The notes under the pieces were generated by a model. The model saw nothing but the letters and a program-made list of their open reading frames with translations, was not told where the DNA came from and did no database searches. A DNA stretch of 13,318 nt, taken from assembly GCA_903890265.1 (NCBI GenBank), contig CAITAM010000490.1, positions 1-13,318 of the forward strand, in the 5' to 3' direction. A program made the position numbers and the translations under genes. The first letter of the stretch is position 1; each line of letters starts with the position of its first letter. Shown piece after piece: positions 7,920 to 13,318 of this stretch. Origin of the DNA: an uncultured Pseudomonadota bacterium. Its GTDB lineage: Bacteria > Pseudomonadota > Gammaproteobacteria > Steroidobacterales > Steroidobacteraceae.

Positions 7920-8831
7920 ATGCTGAATCAACGCACCCTGAAGAACACGATCCGCGCCTCGGGCGTCGGCCTGCATACCGGACGCCAGATCCTGATGACC
8001 CTGAGGCCGGCGCTGCCGGACACGGGTATCGTGTTCCGCCGCATTGATCTCCCGAATACGGTGGACGTGGAAGCGCGTGCCGAGCACGTCGGCGAAACGC
8101 AGCTCGGGACGACCCTTATAAAAGGAGACGTCCGGGTGGCGACCGTGGAGCATCTCCTGTCCGCCTTTGCCGGACTGGGTATCGACAACGCGGTGGTCGA
8201 GGTCAGCGGCGCGGAAGTGCCGATCATGGACGGCAGCGCCGGGCCGTTCGTCTTCCTGCTGCAGTCAGCGGGTATTGATGAGCAGGACGCACCGAAGCGC
8301 TTCGTGCGGATTCGCAAGACGGTCGAAGTCCGCGACGGCGACAAGTGGGCTCGGTTCGATCCTTTTGACGGCTTCAAGGTGAACTTCGAGCTCGAGTTCG
8401 ATCATCCGATCTTTCGGAAGCGGGCGCAGCGCGCGTCGATGGATTTCTCGACGACGTCGTTTCTGCACGAGGTCAGCCGGGCGAGGACCTTTGGCTTCAT
8501 GCGTGACATCGAGACGCTGCGATCGCGCAATCTCGCGCTCGGCGGTACGCTCGACAATGCCATCGTGCTGGATGACTCGGGCATCGTTAACGAAGAGGGT
8601 CTCCGTTACGAGGACGAGTTCGTCAAGCACAAGATCCTCGACGCCATCGGCGACCTCTACCTGCTCGGCCACAGCCTTATCGGCGAATTCAGCGGTTTCA
8701 AGTCCGGGCACGGGCTGAACAACCGACTGCTGCGTGCCCTGTCCGCCGACACGAGTGCGTGGGAAGAAGTGACCTTCAGCGACCGCAGTCTCGCGCCGAT
8801 CAACTACGTTCCCGCCGCCGCCGTCGCCTGA
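7920..8831 (+). CDS. lpxC: LpxC, UDP-3-O-acyl-GlcNAc deacetylase
   Basis: LpxC is the cytoplasmic zinc amidase that performs the first committed step of lipid A synthesis, so the organism should make lipopolysaccharide. The protein is 303 aa (E. coli 305). The zinc ligands are H78 in TVEHL, H237 and D241 in FVKHKILDAIGDL. The catalytic E77 and H264 (SGHGLNN) are present. Other landmarks are QRTLKN at the start, IPMDGS-like PIMDGSAGPF, and SRARTFGFM. The start is ATG 7920, which gives the usual N-terminus; an in-frame start at 7851 would add 23 residues with no family match. GAGG at 7912-7915 is a close-spaced ribosome site. In enterics LpxC is degraded by FtsH; here the end is PAAAVA, similar in kind to the non-polar E. 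coli tail, so such control is possible. Confidence 0.97.
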   Translation: MLNQRTLKNTIRASGVGLHTGRQILMTLRPALPDTGIVFRRIDLPNTVDVEARAEHVGETQLGTTLIKGDVRVATVEHLLSAFAGLGIDNAVVEVSGAEVPIMDGSAGPFVFLLQSAGIDEQDAPKRFVRIRKTVEVRDGDKWARFDPFDGFKVNFELEFDHPIFRKRAQRASMDFSTTSFLHEVSRARTFGFMRDIETLRSRNLALGGTLDNAIVLDDSGIVNEEGLRYEDEFVKHKILDAIGDLYLLGHSLIGEFSGFKSGHGLNNRLLRALSADTSAWEEVTFSDRSLAPINYVPAAAVA

Positions 8832-8840
8832 TCGGCGGCG
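8816..8840. terminator. Inverted repeat between convergent lpxC and DUF721 gene
   Basis: CGCCGCCG (8816-8823) and CGGCGGCG (8833-8840) form an 8-bp stem with a 9-base loop that contains the lpxC stop codon. It lies where the two genes meet tail to tail (27-base gap), the usual place for a bidirectional terminator. No T-run follows on either strand, and the left arm sits in a run of GCC codons, so it could be a by-product of codon repetition. Confidence 0.28.
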
Positions 8841-8858
8841 CCACGGGGCCAGGGCGCA

Positions 8859-9161
8859 TTACGGACCGGGACGTACCCGGAGCACGATCTTGTCGACGGA
8901 CTCCCCGAGGCGGGCCGAGAGGGCAGCCGACAGCGCCGGGAGTTCGTAATGCAGCCGGGTCGCCAGTGCCGGCGAGCGCACCAGCAGCGTGACCCGACCG
9001 GCGTCCCGGGTGGCGCCCCAGATGGCCGCGGCCTCGCCGGGCGCAAGGCAGGACCTGACCGTGACGAGGAGCTCATCAGCCGCCCGCGCGCCGTCCTGAA
9101 GCGCCACGATCCCGCTCCGTTTTGACGCGAGTAACTCACTGATAGATTTGACTTTACTCAC
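8859..9161 (-). CDS. DUF721 / DciA-like small protein
   Basis: This 100-residue protein resembles the DUF721 family. Its N-terminus is KSISELLASK. The C-terminal half carries VTLLVRSPALATRLHYELP and ends with VDKIVLRVRP, the pattern of the small KH-like DUF721 domain. DciA proteins of this family load or activate the DnaB replicative helicase in bacteria without DnaC; whether this short member does so cannot be decided from sequence. No signal peptide or membrane segment is seen, so it is probably cytoplasmic. The start is GTG 9161 with only a weak purine stretch upstream. It is the only reversed gene in the window, convergent with lpxC and divergent from the M23 gene. A DUF721 gene beside lpxC and secA is common in non-enteric Gammaproteobacteria, which supports the call. 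Confidence 0.8.
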   Translation of the reverse strand: MSKVKSISELLASKRSGIVALQDGARAADELLVTVRSCLAPGEAAAIWGATRDAGRVTLLVRSPALATRLHYELPALSAALSARLGESVDKIVLRVRPGP

Positions 9162-9211
9162 GACCGTCCGGAGTGATCGAGGGCTGTCGCGGGGAAACGA
9201 CGCGCCCCGGG

Positions 9212-9241
9212 TTGTCGGGGCCTAGCAGTTTGTTGCATAGT
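9212..9241 (+). promoter_or_regulatory. Putative sigma-70 promoter for the M23 gene
   Basis: TTGTCG (9212-9217) and CATAGT (9236-9241) are spaced by 18 bases, each matching four of six consensus positions. It lies in the 229-base divergent gap 9162-9390, in a local low-GC patch. The resulting leader of roughly 140 bases would contain CACAAG (9251-9256) complementary to CTTGTG (9303-9308), enclosing smaller GC stems. No clear promoter for the opposite gene was found in this gap. Confidence 0.4.
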
Positions 9242-9377
9242 CTCGCCCCCCACAAGGGACCACCGGACGACGCGACGCGCGCCCGGATCGCCGCCCTGGC
9301 GGCTTGTGACCCTCGGTGCGCCGCACCATGGGCGACGCCGACTGGACCCTGCCGACCCGGAAGGGTTGTGGCCTCTC

Positions 9378-9382
9378 GGGAG
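9378..9382 (+). promoter_or_regulatory. Shine-Dalgarno deciding a TTG start for the M23 gene
   Basis: GGGAG lies 8 bases before TTG 9391. It supports TTG as the start over the in-frame ATG at 9328 and the earlier in-frame start at 9316. Those would add up to 25 residues, rich in polar and charged residues, in front of the membrane anchor. Confidence 0.6.
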
Positions 9383-9390
9383 AACGACGC

Positions 9391-10338
9391 TTGAACGTCA
9401 TCGTATTCAACCGCCGGACCGGCGCCGCGCGCCAGTTCGACCTCACGTCCCCGGCCTGTGCGCTCGGCCTCCTCGGCGTCGCTCTGCTGGTGCTGTCCGT
9501 GGCTTTCGTCGCCGGCGGCTTCATGGGCGCCGAGTGGGCGGCCGGCCGGCCGGCAGCGCAGCTCGCCGCCTGGTCTGCCCAGATCCAGGGGCAGCAGGAA
9601 GAGCTGGCGGGACTGCGGCGTAATGTCCGCGACAAGGTCGACGAACTTGCCGTGCGTGTCGGGCAGATGAACGCAGACGTGCTCCGGCTCGATGCGCTGG
9701 GCCGGCGCCTGCGCTCGGTCGCGAAAATCGGTGACGGCGACTACGGTGCCCGGCCCGTCGCGCCGGCGCGGGCGGAGTTGGCGGCACAGCCCGCGCCGAC
9801 GGCCATGCCGGCGCTCGACGGTGAGCTCGACCGGCTCGGCAACGAACTCGCGGTGCGGGAACGGGAACTGGCGGCCCTTCAGGCCGCACTGCTGTCCCGC
9901 GACCTCAAGCAGAGCCTGCTGCCGCAGGGCACGCCGGTCGACGACCCCGAGATTACGTCAACTTTCGGTGAACGCCTCGACCCGATCACCGGTCGCTCGG
10001 CGTTCCACCCGGGCGTCGATTTTGCGGCTCCCGAGGGCACGGACGTGATGTCGGTGGCCACGGGCGTCGTGACCTGGGCCGGTCCTCATCCGGCCTATGG
10101 CAACCTCGTCGAGATCAACCACGGCAACGGCTACTCCACGCGTTACGGCCATAACGAGCGGGTGCTCGTGCACGTCGGCGAGACGGTACAAAAGGGCCAG
10201 AAGCTGGCCCTCAGTGGCTCCACGGGTCGCTCAACCGGGCCGCACGTGCATTTCGAGGTCCTGCGCGACGGAGCCGTGGTCAATCCGTACTCGTTTATCC
10301 ACGGCCCGGTCCGCCGCGCCCTCGTTGCGAGCCGCTAG
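9391..10338 (+). CDS. Membrane-anchored M23 (LytM-type) peptidoglycan endopeptidase
   Basis: M23 enzymes are zinc metallopeptidases that cut peptide bonds in peptidoglycan. From TTG 9391 the protein is 315 aa. A short basic cytoplasmic tail (about 1-17) precedes a membrane segment at about 22-46, so the rest faces the periplasm. Residues of about 55-105 and 145-175 are rich in Leu, Arg, Glu and Gln in a coiled-coil-like pattern. The C-terminal M23 domain runs from about 190 to 305. The zinc site is complete: H206 and D210 in HPGVD, and H287 of HVH, with H254 (YGH) and H285 as catalytic histidines. It is therefore probably an active enzyme, unlike degenerate EnvC- or NlpD-type activators. Its substrate bond and regulator are unknown. 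It occupies the position that secM has in enterics, upstream of secA, but is unrelated to SecM. Confidence 0.9.
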   Translation: MNVIVFNRRTGAARQFDLTSPACALGLLGVALLVLSVAFVAGGFMGAEWAAGRPAAQLAAWSAQIQGQQEELAGLRRNVRDKVDELAVRVGQMNADVLRLDALGRRLRSVAKIGDGDYGARPVAPARAELAAQPAPTAMPALDGELDRLGNELAVRERELAALQAALLSRDLKQSLLPQGTPVDDPEITSTFGERLDPITGRSAFHPGVDFAAPEGTDVMSVATGVVTWAGPHPAYGNLVEINHGNGYSTRYGHNERVLVHVGETVQKGQKLALSGSTGRSTGPHVHFEVLRDGAVVNPYSFIHGPVRRALVASR

Positions 10339-10372
10339 GCGGTCGCTCGGCTGACGTCCCGGTCTCCTCGCT

Positions 10373-10394
10373 CGGTCCGGGGCGGCGCGGACCG
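10373..10394 (+). terminator. Hairpin after the M23 gene
   Basis: CGGTCCG (10373-10379) and CGGACCG (10388-10394) form a perfect 7-bp stem with an 8-base GC-rich loop, 35 bases after the M23 stop. No T-run follows. It may mark the end of the M23 transcript or simply reflect base composition. Confidence 0.25.
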
Positions 10395-10457
10395 CCACGA
10401 CGACCGCAATCTCAGCCGCCCCCCCTTGCCGACAGGCGTGCCGACCCCAAGCTCGGG

Positions 10458-10463
10458 TAGACT
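10458..10463 (+). promoter_or_regulatory. Possible -10 box for secA
   Basis: TAGACT in GGGTAGACTAAT matches four of six -10 positions and is the least GC-rich spot of the 263-base gap 10339-10601. No good -35 element at a normal distance was found: TTGCCG at 10426-10431 is 26 bases away. The secA transcript could instead come from the M23 promoter. Confidence 0.22.
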
Positions 10464-10490
10464 AATCGGCTTTGTATCGGCGACCTCAGC

Positions 10491-10569
10491 GTCCGGTGCG
10501 GCGCCCCGGACGGGGCAGTCCATCGGACGGCGAGGCGGATGGCGGGTCGGATCGGCCCGCCGCCTCGCC
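10491..10569 (+). promoter_or_regulatory. secA leader with competing stems and a 14-bp hairpin
   Basis: The strongest structure pairs GGCGAGGC (10529-10536) with GCCTCGCC (10562-10569) and GGCGGG (10541-10546) with CCCGCC (10556-10561). It has a 4-base bulge (10537-10540) and a 9-base loop, and ends 32 bases before the start codon. Just upstream, GTCCGG (10491-10496) can pair with CCGGAC (10506-10511) or, as GTCCG, with CGGAC (10524-10528). GCCCC (10503-10507) can pair with GGGGC (10512-10516). These pairings exclude one another in part, as in attenuator leaders. secA is feedback-regulated in E. coli through SecM and its leader RNA; control of this gene by these stems is an inference. Confidence 0.38.
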
Positions 10570-10589
10570 CGGTTACCGAATGCGCCAGT

Positions 10590-10594
10590 GAGGA
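10590..10594 (+). promoter_or_regulatory. Shine-Dalgarno deciding the GTG start of secA
   Basis: GAGGA lies 7 bases before GTG 10602. The resulting N-terminus FQLFTRIFGSRNQR lines up with the start of E. coli SecA with one residue fewer, so the GTG start is well supported although no ATG is available nearby in frame. Confidence 0.75.
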
Positions 10595-10601
10595 CGACAA
10601 C

Positions 10602-13318
10602 GTGTTTCAGCTGTTTACGCGGATTTTCGGCAGTCGCAACCAGCGCCTGCTTCGCCAGTTCAACCGTAGCGTAGCCGCGGCTGCCGGGTTTGAGCCCGCG
10701 CTCAAGGCGCTGTCGGACGAGGCGCTGGCGGCAAAGACGCCGGAGTTCAAGGCCCGGCTCGCGGCCGGCGAGACCCTGGACGACCTGTTGCCCGAGGCCT
10801 TTGCCACCGTGCGCGAAGCGTCCCGGCGGACGCTCGGCATGCGCCATTTCGATGTGCAGCTGATCGGCGGTATTACCCTGCATCAGGGCAAGATCGCCGA
10901 GATGCGCACCGGCGAGGGCAAGACGCTGATGGCGACCCTGCCGGTCTACCTCAACGCCCTGAAAGGGCGCGGCGCGCACGTGGTCACCGTCAACGACTAC
11001 CTGGCCAGCCGAGACGCGGAATGGATGGAGCCGGTCTATCGCTTTCTGGGCATGACCGTGGGCGTGATCCGTGCCGGGCAGAGCCAGGACGAGAAGCGCG
11101 CGGCGTACGCCTGCGACATCACCTACGGCACGAACAACGAGTACGGCTTCGACTACCTGCGCGACAATCTGGCCTTCCGTCTCGAGGACCGGGTCCAGCG
11201 CGGACTTGAGTTTGCCATCGTCGACGAGGTGGACTCGATCCTGATCGACGAGGCGCGAACGCCGCTGATTATTTCCGGTCCCGCCGAGGAGAGCACGGAG
11301 CTCTACATCGCGATCAACAAGCTGGTGCCCCAGCTGTCGCAATCGGCGAGCGAGGAGCCGACCGAGATCGGCTGCCTCGTGGTGGATGTCGGCAGTGCTG
11401 CCGGCGGCCGCTTTGCGATCAATGACGTGATCATCAACGTGGCAGGCACCGCGGTCAGCGACGTGGACGACGTCGCGGCGGCGCTGACCGCCGCGAGCGG
11501 CACCATCAAGGTCGACGTCTGGCGCGGCCGCACGATGAAGGCCGTTTCCATCGATCTCGGTTCGGGGGCGCCGGGTGGCCGCGGCGCGGCCGCGGCCAAG
11601 GTCGAGCAGGTCCTTGGCGTCAAGGTCCGGGCGCTGTCCCAGGACGAACGTGAGGCGGCCGGCGTCGGCGGCGACTACTGGGTCGACGAGAAGCAGAAGC
11701 AGATCCACCTGACCGAGGCCGGCCACCAGCGGGTCGAGGAACTCTTCGCCGGCGCCGGGCTTCTGCGCGATGGCGGCAGTCTGTACGACGCGCAGAACAT
11801 CCGGCTGCTGCACCACCTGAACGCGGCACTGCGGGCGCACTCGCTCTACAAGCGCGACGTCGAGTACATCGTGCGCAATAACGAGGTCGTCATCGTCGAC
11901 GAGTTCACCGGCCGCACGATGCCCGGCCGGCGCTGGTCCGACGGTCTCCACCAGGCGGTCGAGGCGAAAGAAGGTCTGCAGATCCGCGAGGAAAACCAGA
12001 CGATCGCGTCGATCACCTTCCAGAATTACTTCCGGATGTACGGCAAGCTGGCTGGCATGACCGGCACGGCCGACACCGAGGCCTACGAGTTCCAGCAGAT
12101 CTACGGGCTGGAGGTCGTCGTCATTCCGACCCATCGGCCGATGGTGCGCAAGGACCATGCCGACCTCGTCTACCTGACGCAGAAGGACAAGTTTGAGGCG
12201 ATCATCGAGGACATTCGTGACTGCGCGACGCGCGCGCAGCCGGTTCTCGTCGGTACGACCTCCATCGAGACGTCGGAGAGACTGTCGCGCCTGCTCACCG
12301 AGGGCGGCATCAAGCACGAAGTGCTGAATGCGAAGCAGCATGACCGCGAGGCGGCCATCGTGGCCCAGGCCGGCCGACCGGGAGCCGTGACGATTGCCAC
12401 CAACATGGCAGGCCGTGGTACGGACATCGTTCTTGGTGGCAACGTCGAGAGCGAGATCAGCCGGCTTGACGGTGCGGACGAGGCGACGATCGCCCGCCTG
12501 CGCGCCGAGTGGCCGGCGAGCCATGACAAGGTCCTCGCCTCCGGCGGTCTGCACATCATCGGCACCGAGCGCCACGAATCGCGGCGCATCGACAACCAGC
12601 TGCGCGGCCGCTCGGGCCGGCAGGGCGATCCGGGCTCCAGCCGTTTCTACATGTCGCTTGAAGACAACCTCATGCGTATCTTCGGCGATCCGAACCGCAT
12701 GAAGGCGCTGCTGTCATCGGTCGGCATGAAGGAAGGGGAGGTCATCGAGAGCCGCATGCTGTCGAGGCAGATCGAGCGCGCGCAGCGCAAGGTCGAAGCG
12801 TACAACTTCGATCTGCGCAAGAACCTGCTCGAATACGACGACGTCGCCAACGACCAGCGCAAGGTCATCTATTCCCAGCGTAACGAGCTGATGGCGAGTG
12901 AGGATATCGCCGAGACCATCCAGGCGCACCGTGCCGAGGTCGTGGCGGAGCTCACCGCGCAGTTCATGCCGCCGGATTCGGTCGAGGACCAGTGGGATCT
13001 CGACGGTCTCGAGGCGGCGTTTGAGCGCGATTTCGGCATCAAGGCCGGCATCCGGGCCTGGCTCGCGGCCGATACCAGTCGCGGACCGGCCGACGCGGAG
13101 GCGGAGCTTCTGCGCCAGGCCGAGGCGGCTTACGCGGCGACGGAAGCCCAGATCGGGGCGCCCGATCTGCGCCGTATCGAGCGGCAGCTGATGCTGCAGA
13201 TGGTCGACAGCCACTGGCGCGAGCACCTGGCCGCCATGGACTACATGCGCCAGGGCATATTCCTGCGCTCCTATGCGCAGAAGAACCCGAAGCAGGAGTA
13301 CAAGCGCGAAGCGTTCGA
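10602..13318 (+). CDS. secA: SecA, preprotein translocase ATPase with internal PDZ-like insert (3' truncated)
   Basis: SecA is the cytoplasmic and membrane-associated motor that pushes preproteins through SecYEG. About 905 residues are visible, and the frame is open to the window end. Nucleotide-binding domain 1 has Walker A MRTGEGKT (101-108) and Walker B DEVD (208-211). The preprotein cross-linking domain starts near 222 and resumes after the insert with DYWVDEKQKQIHLTE (358 onward). NBD2 has QPVLVGTTSIETSE, MAGRGTDIVLGG (602 onward) and the arginine-finger region QLRGRSGRQGDPGSSRFY. The scaffold and two-helix-finger region includes HWREHLAAMDYMRQGIFLRSYAQK near the end. The remaining helical wing and the probable zinc-binding tail lie outside the window. 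From the conserved proline before the insert (P243) to the VDEK lysine (K364) there are 122 residues, against 25 in E. coli, so about 97 extra residues are present. Everything else is colinear with E. coli SecA, and the core motifs checked are intact, so it should be the housekeeping motor. Confidence 0.97.
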   Translation, partial: MFQLFTRIFGSRNQRLLRQFNRSVAAAAGFEPALKALSDEALAAKTPEFKARLAAGETLDDLLPEAFATVREASRRTLGMRHFDVQLIGGITLHQGKIAEMRTGEGKTLMATLPVYLNALKGRGAHVVTVNDYLASRDAEWMEPVYRFLGMTVGVIRAGQSQDEKRAAYACDITYGTNNEYGFDYLRDNLAFRLEDRVQRGLEFAIVDEVDSILIDEARTPLIISGPAEESTELYIAINKLVPQLSQSASEEPTEIGCLVVDVGSAAGGRFAINDVIINVAGTAVSDVDDVAAALTAASGTIKVDVWRGRTMKAVSIDLGSGAPGGRGAAAAKVEQVLGVKVRALSQDEREAAGVGGDYWVDEKQKQIHLTEAGHQRVEELFAGAGLLRDGGSLYDAQNIRLLHHLNAALRAHSLYKRDVEYIVRNNEVVIVDEFTGRTMPGRRWSDGLHQAVEAKEGLQIREENQTIASITFQNYFRMYGKLAGMTGTADTEAYEFQQIYGLEVVVIPTHRPMVRKDHADLVYLTQKDKFEAIIEDIRDCATRAQPVLVGTTSIETSERLSRLLTEGGIKHEVLNAKQHDREAAIVAQAGRPGAVTIATNMAGRGTDIVLGGNVESEISRLDGADEATIARLRAEWPASHDKVLASGGLHIIGTERHESRRIDNQLRGRSGRQGDPGSSRFYMSLEDNLMRIFGDPNRMKALLSSVGMKEGEVIESRMLSRQIERAQRKVEAYNFDLRKNLLEYDDVANDQRKVIYSQRNELMASEDIAETIQAHRAEVVAELTAQFMPPDSVEDQWDLDGLEAAFERDFGIKAGIRAWLAADTSRGPADAEAELLRQAEAAYAATEAQIGAPDLRRIERQLMLQMVDSHWREHLAAMDYMRQGIFLRSYAQKNPKQEYKREAF
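11361..11669 (+). other. PDZ-like domain inserted in the SecA preprotein cross-linking domain
   Basis: Residues of about 254-356 of SecA have no counterpart in E. coli SecA. They read like a DegP/HtrA-type PDZ. GCLVVDV (257-263) matches the ligand-loop strand. FAINDVIINVAGTAV (271-285) matches the usual GL-x-GDVI-x-x-NG-x-x-V core. SDVDDVAAALTAA (286-298) matches the peptide-groove helix, and TIKVDVWRGRTMKAVSIDL (301-319) the last two strands. A Gly/Ala linker (320-332) follows. Then LGVKVRALSQDEREAAGV (338-355) resembles the segment that usually opens a Deg PDZ. The insert is in frame with no stop. It lies in a surface loop whose spacing varies among SecA proteins, so the fold around it should survive. 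The loop between GCLVVDV and NDVI is a little shorter than usual. A peptide- or C-terminus-binding role is inferred from the family. Confidence 0.8.

Noticed and set aside
6281..7921. Open frame of 546 codons on the minus strand opposite ftsZ and the intergenic region
   Set aside because: It is a shadow of ftsZ with an Arg/His-rich, low-information translation and no family resemblance.
7724..8047. Small plus-strand open frame before and into lpxC
   Set aside because: It overlaps the real lpxC coding region in another frame and runs through the leader stem-loops; no ribosome site or family match is seen.
11361..11669. The secA insert as a frameshift artefact, intein or mobile element
   Set aside because: The frame stays open on both sides with conserved SecA sequence resuming exactly, no splicing motifs or terminal repeats are seen, and the insert itself reads as a plausible protein domain. 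An assembly chimera cannot be excluded without reads.
10335..12575. Long open frame (746 codons) on the minus strand opposite secA
   Set aside because: It lies antisense to clear secA codons, has no recognisable domain, and such mirror frames are common opposite GC-rich genes.
1..13318. tRNA, rRNA, CRISPR array, insertion sequence or phage attachment site
   Set aside because: No tRNA-like cloverleaf, regularly spaced repeats, transposase frame or terminal inverted repeats with target duplications were noticed; nearly all of the window is accounted for by genes.

Overview
This window is a GC-rich stretch of a gammaproteobacterial dcw (division and cell wall) cluster that runs into lpxC and secA. 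The order is murG-murC-murB-ddl-ftsQ-ftsA-ftsZ-lpxC, then a reversed DUF721/DciA-like gene, an M23 peptidase gene and secA. This resembles Xanthomonas-like and related non-enteric Gammaproteobacteria: murB lies inside the cluster, and DUF721 plus an M23 gene sit where enterics carry secM. The lineage call is an inference from gene order and protein resemblance; no search was run.

Bases 1-6290 hold murG (5' end cut by the window), murC, murB, ddl, ftsQ and ftsA. They are packed with ATGA or 8-base overlaps or tiny gaps and probably form one translationally coupled operon. MurG, MurC, MurB and Ddl make and use peptidoglycan precursors; FtsQ and FtsA belong to the divisome. ftsZ (6344-7537) follows a 53-base gap with a strong ribosome binding site and ends in the canonical C-terminal peptide.

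Bases 7538-7919 are a 382-base non-coding stretch rich in perfect or near-perfect inverted repeats. Four small hairpins follow ftsZ, then come a plausible promoter and three strong stem-loops leading up to the lpxC start. lpxC (7920-8831) commits the cell to lipid A synthesis. The DUF721 gene (8859-9161) is on the minus strand and converges with lpxC. The M23 peptidase gene (9391-10338, probable TTG start) is divergent from it and has its own promoter-like sequence. A leader with competing hairpins precedes secA, which starts with GTG at 10602 and runs off the window.

The most unusual feature is inside secA. The protein is a normal SecA ATPase except for an in-frame insertion of about 97-103 residues (about 11361-11669) in the preprotein cross-linking domain. 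The insert looks like a PDZ domain of the DegP/HtrA type. Its elements are in an unusual order: the strand that normally opens such a PDZ appears at the end of the insert. A PDZ-bearing SecA motor is, to my knowledge, not a described architecture and is the main candidate novelty of the window.
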